The position numbers were made by a program, and so were the translations under genes. The notes under the pieces are model-generated. The model was not told the DNA's origin. It worked only from the letters and a program-made list of their open reading frames with translations, and did no database searches. This document shows positions 37,801-50,953 of a DNA stretch of 64,000 nt, piece after piece. This DNA is from Coturnix japonica (Eukaryota > Chordata > Aves > Galliformes > Phasianidae). Numbering within the stretch: the stretch's first letter is position 1; the number at the start of each line of letters is the position of its first letter. The DNA lies in contig NC_029521.1 in the NCBI RefSeq assembly GCF_001577835.2, positions 9,848,255 through 9,912,254 of the forward strand, read 5' to 3'.

Positions 37801-39104
37801 TGGCTTTTTAAAAATAATCCATTTCTTAAAAGTAATCCAGACCACCTTCTACCATTCCTTCCTTTTATTTTTCCCCCTAAATCTCTGAATCTTCTTTCCA
37901 ATGCAAACCTGTAAAATGATCAGACAGATACGTGTACTTGGAAAATGTTTGCGTCAGAGAGCACAGCCTTAGTCAACCCCAAGATGTATTGCACACAATA
38001 CTTGACCACAGTAAGTTACTGCAGTCTATAATAAATCATTCTTTTATAACAATCACAAACATTTTAGGGGAAGCAATTGAGACAACACTGAGACAGAAAG
38101 TAACAACTGTTCAAAGAATACGGTTTCTTTAAAAAATCTGCTCCCTCTTTTAACTATTTCAGTACATAAATAAGCAAACGAAACAGGCAACAATAGAATT
38201 CGAGTGCCTTTCAAAAGGCATTGAGAAGAGTTCTCTCATAAACGTAAATAAGGAAAACAACTAGCTGTGAGCATACACACGTAGCCAGAGACATACGTAT
38301 AAATTCCTTCTACAGTAGAAATAACATAAAAATGAAATCCACTCTTCCACATATGATAAAAAATGAATAGCAGAATAATCAAATCTCCATTTGTGAATTA
38401 TACTACTGGCATATTTATATAAGATTGGAAAACAGAAGAGTAGTGAAATTAAATTTCTGAAGGAGAGAATTCCTCAAGAAAAACCCAGTAATTAATTTCA
38501 ATTTTTGTTTTGTTAAATTTTGTCATACTTTTCAGATGCATTAACTTCTAAAAATTATTTGCCAAGTCCTTTCTACATTATTATTTTTTTTTTAAAAATG
38601 CTATAGGTCATGTGGGAGCAGTATACTGGAGTAATATATAGGAAGGACTGGCTATTCATTATATACAGCTGTTTTAGTTGGCAGCATAAACCATTGGGTA
38701 TTTTTCTGAGTACACAGATGCATATGAATGTGCAGAGTTGATGAAAATTGCGTTTCAGTTCTGTTCTCCCCCAGCTAAGGTTTCTCAGCAAAGTCTCCAT
38801 GCAAACAATCACTTACACCCAACTGGCAGGAAAATACCATGCGCCCTGCAAGGCCAGCCTGGCAGAGAGCTTCACACTGTCTCTGAGACCCCACAGCCTT
38901 GGTGGCTGTGCTGGGCAGGCCAGGATGTCCCTGTGCTGATCAAGATACTGATGGCAACACAGAAGCAGCTAAAAGCAAAAGAGAAAATATAAAAAGTAAA
39001 AAAAGCCAATGCCTGAGTGGTACAGTATATAAGCGATGACTTGCTCAACTTTGTGCTCTTTGATTGCTTTTGGTCTGTGTTATTTTAAAAGGTAAGAGAA
39101 GTTT

Positions 39105-39165
39105 CATGGGGTTAACACCTCTGACCTCGTGAGCCAGGTCACTGGTTCACATCCAGACTGCAAGT
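39105..39165 (+). other. Possible tRNA-derived SINE head
   Basis: GGTTAACACCTCTGACC followed by GTGAGCC, and 30-odd bases later GGTTCACATCC, resemble the A and B boxes of a tRNA-derived promoter (B-box consensus GGTTCGANTCC). A complete tRNA cloverleaf is not apparent. It may be the head of an old SINE, possibly MIR-like, or chance. The call is weak. Confidence 0.25.
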
Positions 39166-39169
39166 AGTG

Positions 39170-42100
39170 GAAACCAGACACTACCTTCTCAGAGCCACCT
39201 GCTACACTTATGAGAAAGAAATTGGGAGTCAAAGTGCCCAGAGCCATTCCCATTCACTGAAACCAGCAACTGTCCTCAGCATCACAAGAGCATGCAATGC
39301 CTGCCTCAGCCCTGCTGGGTGTCCTGTGGGCAGCAGGTCTCATAAATACTGTAACTTACACGTCCACATTTCTCACACTTATGCTTGTAGAAAAGAGCTG
39401 GGAGTTCTGCTCTCCTATAAAGTTAATATGAGCCTCTCAGTCGCACAGCATTATTTGCTTGGGATTTCAAAATTGCTATTGTTCTAAAAAAAAAAAAAAA
39501 GAAGAAGAAGAAAAATAGCAAAAATCACTTGCTAATACAAATCTGGAAATACTTAAACCAAATCTGCCAGGGCAATCAAATACACAAAACAGCACTCATC
39601 CAAACAGAAGTAGAGGAACAAGGAGGAATTAAGAGGAAAAGTACATTCTGTGGTGTCTTGAACTAAAATGCACTATAAATACCTAAAATGTTATTATGCA
39701 AAAAGACACAGGGATTAAGGTTACTAAAGAAAAGATTTATCAACCTTGTAAAATAAAATCTTTAAATTAAAATGTTAATGGGCATCAAGTGTAAAGTCAA
39801 ATCCAAATAAATCTGCTTCACATACTAGTAGGAACTGTCAACACTTGAACTCTTATACAGTACATTTAACAAAGTAAATCTTTAATATTTTTAACAATCG
39901 AAACTATGCACACTGTGGTTTGCAGAGCAGACACTGGGCTGGTTCCAGGAGATGGAAGCACTCCAGGTAGAGTCAGGACGCTGGGAGCAATTACAGCAGG
40001 CCCAGAGCCTTCCCCTCGTAGGAAAAAAGAGGGGCTTACTAGTTCTGGGAACGTGTCACAGGCAACCACTGCAAAAGAGGGAGCTGGAGGTATTCCACGT
40101 AAAATGTAGGAAAATGGTTTGCGAACAGAGCTCTCACCACAAACTAGGGTGGTTTCATTTATTTTTTTATTTTTATTTTATTTTAAATAATACCCCACAG
40201 GAAAAAAAATGCTCTTCTCATATGTAGCCTGTACCTTCATCTCTGCAAGAGGATAAGCTGGACAGTAAGAGCAGAACTTTAAATGAAAAATTGCTTAAAG
40301 TACAAAGCTTGTAATAAATCACTGTCTTATCCCTGGAACAGCAGGGCCTGGGCAGGCGCTGGGAAGCCACAAGCACATGCGTGGCCAAGCAGAGCTGAGC
40401 CACAGCCCAACATTTTGGTTTCCTTTCCCTTCCCATGGTGCCCTGTTTAGCTTGAAGGGACATCAGTGCTAGATTACACTGTCTGGTTACTTGACTGTAA
40501 CAGATATAGCTGGCCGTAGGAAGAGTAGGAAAAGTGTTATTGTTGTTTTCCACAAGTATACCACAGACAGCTGGAGGGGGCTTAAGGTTTTAAACACATT
40601 CCATCTCCAGTGACCAGGTGCCAAAAGGCAGCCAGGCTCTTTAAAGTCACAGCTTTGCAGTGCTGTTCTTTCTCACACTGGAGAGAGGTGCAACTTGGCA
40701 ACACTGCCTGAGCAGCGTAACAAGAAAAGAAGAACGCAAATAAAGGCTTTCACACATCCGCAGCAGTGCCCATCACTCAAACACAGCTACTCTTAAATCC
40801 CAATGAACGGAGGAAACCATTCCCCTTAAACTTTTGTTGCAGGACAGGGTAGAGGGAACAGTTCAGAAAACATCACCCTTCCTGCCCAGGGAGCACCACC
40901 ATCTATAGCAGCCTAGAGAAAGGAGCATGAACCAGCTCAGAGATAAGCAGTTTGATGACCCGAAGGAAAAATATTCTTCACATGTCCAGATCTTAGTAAA
41001 AACTTGATGGAACAACAACAAAAATTGAAACTGACCAGCAATATAAGATTATTATTTTTTTTTTAAATACATACTGTTCTTGTTTCAGTGGAAAAGGCAG
41101 AGTAGAACACTGCATCCCAAATGTAGAACACTTTTTTTCAAGGGAGAGAATGTATTTCCAACATCTCCATTGTCAAAGGACACTCATCAAATTGTTGCTA
41201 TGTGGTTTAATGGCTCGAGTACAAAATTCTAGGTCACTGCTTTGGCTGCCTCTGCCTGCCATGGGGCCACTGTTACCCCAGTCAAGTTGTGCAGCTTCCG
41301 TGCCTACCCAGCTGATTTTATAACACTTTTCTGGTGGCTGCACTCACCCTTTTTATATACTGATAAAATAGTAATTTGGGAGTACCATTCAGCAGAATGT
41401 CATTAAGGAAAAACGTTATTTTTAGAACCTGAAGAGAATAACATAGAATAATTTTATTCTGCCCTTGTTAGTTGTAACTTGTCCCACATCACTGACAACA
41501 TCCTGACTTGATGGCAGTTCAATGTCCTGTGTCAAATAATGCATAGTTTTAATTCCATTCCAAGCAAATAAGTGATTATCAGGACTAAGTTTGGCCATTA
41601 TTCATTACATGAATCCTTTCAGAGGCCTTGCAGAAGGGATAAATAAACTACATAATGGAGAAAGCATAGAAGTATGAGCAAAGACAAGCTGTACTCAAAA
41701 ATGCTTTGTGACTGCTGGAATGCCAGTGCGGCAAGGATTCACACAGTATTCCATGTCCCTCAAAATCACAAGAGGGACAGCTTGTGATTTTGAAACTCTT
41801 ATTAACAGCAATACTGAGTTTATAGTTTTCCTTCAACTTCCACAAGGAAAAAAAAAAAGCATGGGAAAAAAAAAAAAAAAAAAGATAGCTGCAAGAGAGT
41901 ACCTCTATAAACCATCCCAAATAGGTGGGAGGGGAACAAAAGGAATTTTGTGTTAGTCCCTAAAACCATCTCAGATGAAATGCTGAAGTACACCTTCACT
42001 ACTGAGCTAGCCACAGGAACAGTTTAGGCCATGCACTGCTCCCAGGTAGGTGCACATAGAGAACAGCTGGATGTTAACATTGTTTTAAACAATTTTTTAA

Positions 42101-45100
42101 CATGCCCATCTCAGATCTTATGACTTGTTCTCCATTGTTTTTGTTCACATCAGAGCACGCACAACATGCCTGAATCACAAGCTAGGCTGAAATGTGCTCT
42201 GACTACTACGGGGCATTCAGTCCAGCTTGCTAAACTAGATTCATCTTGAAGAAGAAAAAAGTCCCCGAAATAAGTAGTGTGGACATCAGACCCACAAACC
42301 TGCCTTAAGAAATAGCCACAGTACTTGCTAGAGCAGATGTCACTTTATGTTATCCACCCAGTTAGAGTGTTGGTTGGAGATTTACTCCCCCCAAAAGGCT
42401 TTCAAAACAACAAGCACTCAAATTGTTACAGAGCAAGAGAGGGAACAAAGGGTTTACTGATAAGGGAAAGTTCAGTGGGGGAAAACAAATGACTGAACAA
42501 GCAGATCAAAAAAGTGAAGCCTTTTCTCCAGGCCATGGGAGTTACCCCAAACCAAGAAAATAAACTCAAGAAACCCAAGAGGGATTTATGACTCTTTAGG
42601 TTTCTATTGAATTATAATAGAAAGTTTTTCATTTTTTCAATGGAATATACAGGTACCATGGAGCCATAATAGTCCGATTAAAAATGCATTATGGATTCCA
42701 AGCAGACTAAGCCATATCTCTGGTAACTCAGTGGAATTTATGAGTCCTTGCAGACTGGCTGCTATTATGATCAAACACAATTATTCATTTTAAAAGTGTG
42801 ACTGTCAGTTAAAAAATGTCCCAATGTAACCTAAGCCTCCTGCTAACATACAGCCTTCAAGCTATCCAGAAAGCAGATATTTAGGGGGTATGCCATGAAT
42901 TATTTATTTACTGGCCTTCTAGAGCCTTTCTTTATGAAAGAATTACAATCGCATAACTATGACAGCAGAGAGAACAAGAGAACCTTTGAAATGCAGAAAC
43001 AATGCAAGATACAGGTATTTAAGAAGAGAGAATCAAACTAAGCCTGAACCCGGTTCAATCTGTCCAACTACAACTGGAAATGAATCATAATTTTGGAAGT
43101 ACTTCTGCAAATTGTACCTCCAGCTGCCAATCTAGCCACAGTTAACCACAAATCAAAGCCAAACCACAACATTTTACTGGGGATATTAGCTGTCACTGTC
43201 AGTTCTTCTCAAAAGTTTTCTAAGAGAATCATAACTGCAGCAATATTTGCAGTACACTCATGTTTTCAGATCAGCAAGGGAAAAGGTTTAAAAGAAGTTA
43301 AACAAAGGATACACACTCTAGTATATTGTTAAATTCTTTACTAACTATACGTAAATCCAAGCCAAGTGAAACCTCTTCATAGCATTCAGTTTGCCAAGGG
43401 AGGCCTGATTCATTTATTTATTTTTTTAAGCTGACTCACCAAAAACACGGTACAGATAAACTTGTTTCCTTAGCTACATGAATCCTCTTATCTCACCTTG
43501 AGACATCTGGCAAGATACAAAAACAGATGCAGGATATTGACATCTTCATTCAAGGCACTGGTGACCTAGAAAAAAATCTGGCTGAAAAGCATGATCCCTT
43601 CCTATACTGTATCTCAGTGTGGAGGTGTGTCATCCTCACTTTGCTGTGCTTTTATATAGAGTCAGAACATGCATGTTCTTGCTGGAAGCAGAATGAGTAG
43701 CAGGTGGGACATTACTCCAGCAATTAGCCAGAGCATTAAGTTTCTGTGTAGCCCCTCTGGCTCCTGTTGATGGGGGACAACAACTCACACCCTTACTTTC
43801 TGGCCACAGAAACAGAACAGGCATTTCATACTTAGGAGTAATATGTGCTCTACAGTTCCCTATTTTTCAAAACAGCATAAAAAAAAAACATTTCTAACAT
43901 TATTTTTAAGGAAAGGACTGAATACAGGCTGTTTAACAGCCACTGAACTCTCACTCAACACCCTCTCCTTCATTCAAAACACAACAGTGATTGCATAAAA
44001 GCAAACTATAAATACCAAAAGCATTTCTTTACTGAAATCTTGGCTGAAGGATGGGAAACATTTTTTATCAGTGTAATATGTAACTGTGCCGTTAAGAAAG
44101 CTGGAATTTGGCAATGGCAGGAACCTGCAGCACTTTAACATCATCAGTATGTCATCAGTGCTTGTGAGTTAAAGCCACCTTCCTGAAAGGTGTTCCCCCT
44201 CATGATGGAGAAGACAATTAGTATAGAGAGAAGCCATCACAAAAAGGTTGAAAGTCAGATTTTCCGTCTCTCAATATTTTCTCAATGTAAAAATACACCA
44301 GACCCTCTGTCATGGTCTTTAAGGTTAGTATTAGGATTATAACAAGATATCCCCCTATTTTCTCAATATTCTTACTTACCTGAGTGATTCCACTTTGACA
44401 CATATTTAAGAAGCATCTGCAGAAGCCTGAACAAGGATGACTGTTCTTTCTATTGTGACAGTGGTTCTCAGGCGAAGGCCACAATGTGGGCATGCAGGCT
44501 GGAAAAGGACTTCCAGTCCTGTGGGCTGGCTGAGACAAAGAGCAGAGAACAAGGGGCAGTCAACAGCAACAGTGGGAAAAAAGACCCCATACTGTTTTGT
44601 CAAAAAATACATCATCCATTCATTGGTTCTTGATGTTACCTGTCAAATAGGACATTCCATAGGACAGAAATGCTGGAAAGTTAATTTTGGGGCAGTTACA
44701 CCCTAGCAGATTTCCTCAGCTTTCATTTTTACTTTTCATTCAACAAGTTATTAGTGGTAATGGTATGCTTGACTAACCCTATCCCTTGCAGGACCAGATG
44801 GTGCATGTTAACACCTTCAAATTAACAGCTAAGTATAAGACAGACAGACACTAGCAGGCTTGTTTGACCCTTTATGTGAGGAAAGTTACTCACCTGACTG
44901 AATGTGGATGGGAAAGGGTCAGGTCGGTATGTGCAGCTTGGTGCCAGCTTCATCTCAGCAGGTGTATTGTAAGGCTTTTCAGAGGTAAAAGCTGATGACT
45001 TTGGGCCCGTCATGAGATGGTATTGGTGTACAGTGACAATAATGAAAAGATGGTAGTTGTAAATACCCAAAAGGCTATTTACAGGAAAAACACACCCATA

Positions 45101-45160
45101 TGGAAGTCTTTGGCCTGCTGGGTACTGCTAAGACAATCTCCACCGAGAAGCAATCTCCAA
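39170..45160. other. Intergenic, no gene seen
   Basis: AT-rich DNA with homopolymer runs, for example A and AGA repeats at 39486-39513 and paired poly(A) at 41848-41884. No coding feature or known repeat is supported. The open frames of 90-111 codons at about 40.2-40.5 kb and 44.2-44.5 kb resemble nothing I know. Confidence 0.5.
41848..41884. repeat. Paired poly(A) tracts
   Basis: Two A runs of about 12 and 18 bases separated by GCATGGG. No body of a retrocopy is recognised on either side. Confidence 0.9.
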
Positions 45161-45164
45161 GAGA

Positions 45165-45337
45165 TGCTGCCTTAGTAGTGGTCAGCCCTTAAATGAGGTC
45201 TAAAGGAGGTGGAGTCGAGCTCCATCCCTTCCAGGAGCACAGCTAAATTACTCCAACCTGTGCTCCCACAGCTGACCCAACACTTGCCTCAGCTGATTAA
45301 TCAGAGGTTCAGGCTGTGATTACCAATTTCCCATACA
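45165..45337 (-). mobile_element. LTR-like repeat, copy 3
   Basis: Read on the minus strand from 45337 it begins TGTATGGGAAATTGGTAATC. It continues with CAGCCTGAACCTCTGATTAA, an AGCTGAGGCAAGTGTTGGGTC block and GGAGCTCGACTCCACC, and reaches CTCATTTAAGGGC. This is the cleanest of the copies and serves as the reference for the family. The sequence beyond 45165 (to perhaps 45060) may still belong to it. I see no internal retroviral region, which fits a solo LTR. Confidence 0.55.
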
Positions 45338-45339
45338 GT

Positions 45340-47830
45340 TGGGTAGCAGCTTCTGCCTGCTCAGAGCTGTACACAGATATTGCCAGCATCAGACAACTGA
45401 GAGCCAGGTGATGTAGGTAAGACATTTTCTAGATCATCTCAGAAATTGTGACAGGCATGTGAGGTATGCTGACTGAGGCAAAGAGAGAGACCTTACCTGA
45501 AACGAAGAACCACATTCTAGAACATGAAAACAAAATCTCTTGTCTTTGAGTGTCTGCAGTTCACCCATTTTACGTAAAGAAGTGCCTGAAACCTCCTTGG
45601 AGACTTTCCGATTCCGATATAAATACTGTGTCAACTCAAAGTAACCAGGAAACAAGCTTTCCTGGAACAGGGGTAGGGCTAAACATGAGAAATGGCTGGT
45701 CTAGACTCACCACAGCCCCAGAAGTCACAGCGAATGTCAGCGAAAAAACTCCTTGTTCTGTTACCCAACCTTGTGGAAATATGGGATAACACAGAGAAAG
45801 CAAAATTTCCAATAGAGCTTAAAGAAGGCACTAAAAGGAAACCAGTGAGAATGTGGCATTAAAGCAGGAGGCAGTGACAGGCTGCGAAACAACTGCAGTG
45901 CCATGAGGCTGGTAGGCCGTAGACAAAACACTACTCCCAGAGCTGAGCTGACCTAAGGCAGTCGCTACTTCCACAATAGGCAGACAGTCCGCTACCAAAA
46001 ATCAAACTGCAACTCCAACCCCAACACACTGCTCTGTTCATAGGTCCCATGTGCTCCCTCTTATCTTATTATCCAGTGCTGAACCATGCTATCTGTACAT
46101 CATCCTTTCATTTATTTCTATCTCCGCTGTTTTCTTCTCCTTCCTGTCATTGCTCCCCTTTTTTCTTTAGCCTCATTCTGCCACAATGGGCAAACTCAGA
46201 GCCATTTATACGTGCTGGCAGAACAATGTGCTGCTCCCTGGATGGGGATGCCAGCGTCTGCTGATGTCCCAAGGCAGACACTTTGGGCAGGGCACAGGGG
46301 ATTGCTGTGCTTGTCTTCACTCCCTCCCCTCTACCCTTCTGCCTTTCCTGTCTCCACTGGATTCCTGAAGCAAGTGAGAGTGAGAGGATAGGATGGGCTA
46401 AGTACCATGCCTCAGCTACCGCTTTGGTCAGGGATGCTGAACTCTTAGATCAGCAGTAGGGACAAGGCCTTCTGTCTATTAATGTGAAATAAACAGAACA
46501 CTCCAGAAATCTGTCCAGCAACAGAAGAGTTAGCAGAGATGTTAGTAGAACAATGCAAAACCAAACAAAAACAAAAACACCTCCTTCTTTAAAAAACTCC
46601 AAACCACTAAAAAACTCTAAAAGCAGTATTCCTCATGCAGCTATACATATTAACTACAGCTTTCATGCAACTATTCAGCAATGCACAGACATGCTAACCT
46701 AGAGCAAGTGGGGAGGCCCCAGGACTTGAAAACATAAGCTGGCCAGGTGCAGAACCATGTGCTCAGCGAGGGTCTGTTACAGCAATTACCCACTTTGTGG
46801 TTTTAGGCAGCCTTAGGAGCTGTGCTTGGCACACTACCCACAGCAAATCAGTTTTGCATATGGTACATATTTACTAAAAGTCTACAGATGATAAGCTTTA
46901 AATTCATATTTGTTCATTTCCAGAACCTTCTATGTCAAAGCTCTAGGAGGAAGAGCACTTTTACATCACTTCTGCTTAGAGGAAGAAAACAGGCATTTTG
47001 ACTTCTGTACATAATGCTAGGTTACATTTCCTAGACTGACTTTTACAACACTTGGTTTATACTGTGCTTCGTTTCTGGCAGCACAACTGTCCTGCCTACA
47101 TAGCAAGCACAAGTGCCTGACATCCAGATCTGAGCAACATCACAGGAAGATGTACTGTTATTACAACTGTAAAACTGAAATGCCTTCTCATAATCTGAAG
47201 AGTGCTTACGTACTATTTCCATAGCTTGGCTAAATTATTTCATAAGATAAGAATCTCTACTGTAGCACAAGAAAAAACTTCACTAAGAATATTCCTGCTG
47301 TGCTACAGCTGAGGGGCCCATTGCAGTGTGTGTGCCTGGGTTCAGCCATGCGCTCAAGCTAACCACTCTAATTGCCATGTTTAGATGTTACTTCCATCTT
47401 CTCCTTGGAATGCCATCTAGTAAGGAGCTAAACTAAGATGACAGCAAATCAGGCCAGGATCTTTTTTAAAAGGAGGAGAATCTAGGACATTTTCTAGTAG
47501 GGTGCACCCATTTTTTAAAAATATGGAATATCATTAAACAAACAAACAAAATCCTGACATAAACACACTTAGGAAGCACAGCGCAGGTTAATGGCTGACA
47601 CCTTCTATTGATATGAACACTGAAAGCAGGAACACAACTACTTGGATTAATGACATGATTCCTGGCCAGAAGTTGATGGTTCTGTTCCTCAGTCTTGCAA
47701 AAATTCCCCCGACAGAGAGCAGCTGCAAGAGGCCCAGCTCACTGAGGTGAGCAGCTACATGACACTAATAAACTGCACAGTGACCTGCTGCTTGGGGAAC
47801 AGAATTGGGATGGGTGGGCTGGATTCACTC
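45340..47830. other. Intergenic, no gene seen
   Basis: No supported gene. A plus-strand stretch at 46.05-46.39 kb has overlapping open frames of 60-101 codons in pyrimidine-rich DNA, without a family resemblance. Confidence 0.5.
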
Positions 47831-47833
47831 CGT

Positions 47834-48217
47834 TCATTTGACTTTGACCTCTTTCAAGATTGTTACCAAGTCACCCAAGCCATGAAAACCATTTAAAGTT
47901 TCATGGTACAGTTCTGGTTGTTTTCTGACTTCATTAACACTACACACAAGTAAGACCAGGAGGATAAACAAACTACTGCTCCAGCACCATGCAGCTGATG
48001 CGCAGTCCACACAGCTAATGTTGCTTACATTCCAGCCCAACATGATCAGTAGAAGCTGAGTGCACGTGCTGAAGGCATCTTGCAGCCATTGGGCTGTCCC
48101 ATGTCCCCCCGCACACCTTTCAGAGAACAACTGACAAAACTGAGCTTCACCACATATTTTCCTCAAGTGTGATACATCTGCTGCAGTGCCCACTGCGCTC
48201 ATCCCCTCCTCTTCCAT
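47834..48217 (-). CDS. Uncertain 127-codon ORF with one hydrophobic segment
   Basis: A true ATG opens a 127-codon frame on the minus strand, ending in TGA. The product has a hydrophobic stretch near residues 81-92 (SLFILLVLLVC) that could be one membrane helix. It then has a charged tail ending in LKEVKVK and several cysteines. It lies about 1.4 kb upstream of the ZCCHC24 CpG island and points away from it. I recognise no family. The ATG context (TAG before it, G at +4) is weak, and the frame length is only slightly above the background in this window, so it may well be chance. Confidence 0.15.
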   Translation of the reverse strand: MEEEGMSAVGTAADVSHLRKICGEAQFCQLFSERCAGGHGTAQWLQDAFSTCTQLLLIMLGWNVSNISCVDCASAAWCWSSSLFILLVLLVCSVNEVRKQPELYHETLNGFHGLGDLVTILKEVKVK

Positions 48218-48560
48218 CTATGACTTGTAGAGGTGAACAAGGAGGAGACTTGCAAGAAAAAAGACATCATCTTGATGATCACTGGACATCTGCAAATGTG
48301 GTAGTGACATTTTGCTAAGCTAAGAGCAGCGTTCAACACAGAAAGAGGGGAAGACTTCCACAGAAATTATTTCTGCAGCAGCAGACCAGGATGGCAGCCG
48401 TATCTCTCAGCTCAAGCCCTCCTTGGTTGAACCACTCACAGCAGAGGCATTTGCCCCCTTTCCCTTTCTCAGCTCTTGGCTGAACAAAGCACTCAATCCT
48501 CCACCCGGGTAGTAGAATCCAGCAGGCCTAGTGTCCAGGAGGAATTGCAGACATACCCAA

Positions 48561-48618
48561 AGCACTGGCGAGACTTTGTATCACCTCCAAGCACTGGTGA
48601 CACTCTGTATCACCTCCA
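48561..48618 (+). repeat. 29-bp tandem repeat, two units plus a degenerate third
   Basis: AGCACTGGCGAGACTTTGTA... at 48561-48589 is repeated as AGCACTGGTGACACTCTGTA... at 48590-48618, both ending TCACCTCCA. A partial third unit (CACTCTACGTCACTCCAGG) follows. The units differ at about three positions, so this is a small minisatellite. Confidence 0.9.
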
Positions 48619-49619
48619 CCACTCTACGTCACTCCAGGAACTCTGCTACATTCTGTTTCCTGCTTGCTCAGAGCAACCTTGAGCTTCACTGTATCATTAT
48701 GGGAGTACGCAGCCTGACCAAAGTGTGTTTCCTTAATTTATCAGGTAAAAGAAGGAAGTGATAAAAATGCAAAGTGTCATTAAGGAAGGAATTAGTATGC
48801 CCATAGCATTCCACAACTGCAAACCCAGAGCCTTGCCCTGACATGACCATAAACTCCCACCAGAAACACAGGCTTCTCAAACTTGAGCTTTATTTCTTCT
48901 TTTTCCATTTACCAGCAAATATAGCAAAATCCTCATCCATAATTTATTATGTCATTAAACCTAGTTCAAACTTTTTTTTTGTTTGAATAATACCTCAAGC
49001 AATTGTTTGAGTTTGAGCGCAGTTTGATTCAGGTTCCCTGTCCCCATGATTTGTGCCATGGGCAACTGAGACCCCCTGCACTGCCCAGCACAGCACAGCC
49101 TGTACCTTTTTGAGCTGACATGAAAACATTCAGAAGCTCCCAGAGGTGCTTGTAAACCAAGAGCTCCCAAGTGGATTGGATCCACACTGCAAGAACTTTC
49201 TCTTCTAAAATAAATATACAAATTAGCACCATTAAAGGAGTTCAAGTTGCTTCCAGTTGTTCCAAACCTGACCTGGCTCTGCAGCTTTGCAGCCCCCACC
49301 TTCGCTCACACTCTTGCAAGCAGTCAGCGGTGCAGCTGCCTGCCTGCTTTCAGCAGAAAGGTGCATCTACCTGCCAGGTTTGCAGCTGATGAGTTAAGTG
49401 CTGTGCGCATGCCAGCCTTTATTTCCCATTGCACTCCATACAGTGATTTTTCCTCCAATGTAACAGGGATGTGTGACTCACTATGGCAAACCTGGATGCC
49501 AACACTGAAGTTTCAAAGGTCAGATTTTAATTTTATCTAAGTAATGAAAGTGTTGGGTTTTTATTTTTATTTCTTTATTTTAGGAACTTCTGTTGGGAAC
49601 CACCAGCTTACGGCTGAGG

Positions 49620-50830
<1,211 letters not shown>

Positions 50831-50884
50831 GCACGGAAAACACCGTGTCCCTGCTAGCAGCGAGAAATGCCCCCTCTATTTCAA

Positions 50885-50953
50885 AGTGATATTTAAATCA
50901 CTTTCTTCTCTCTAGCTATAAATGTGATTTAGTGACTACAGCTATATTTATAG
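50885..50953. promoter_or_regulatory. AT-rich palindromic cluster, possible MEF2/SRF-type element
   Basis: Just downstream of the CpG island lies AGTGATATTTAAATCACT (50885-50902), with inverted arms AGTGAT/ATCACT. It is followed by CTATAAATG and then CTATATTTATAG (50942-50953), a near-palindrome one base off the MEF2 consensus YTAWWWWTAR. Three such AT motifs in 70 bases beside a promoter suggest an enhancer-like element. This is motif reading only. Confidence 0.3.

Larger units (their letters stand above)
20910..39100. other. Long gene-poor intergenic region
   Basis: About 18 kb in which I can support no exon, RNA gene or identified transposon. It holds only low-complexity pieces: poly(T) at 21575, CAA/CAAA-rich DNA at 22760-22818, and A-rich runs at about 29500 and 33350-33420. 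Locally GC-richer patches at 26.6-27.1 kb and 28.7-28.9 kb have open frames, but I recognise no family in them. Being far from promoters, the region could contain conserved non-coding elements, which cannot be judged from one genome. Confidence 0.5.
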
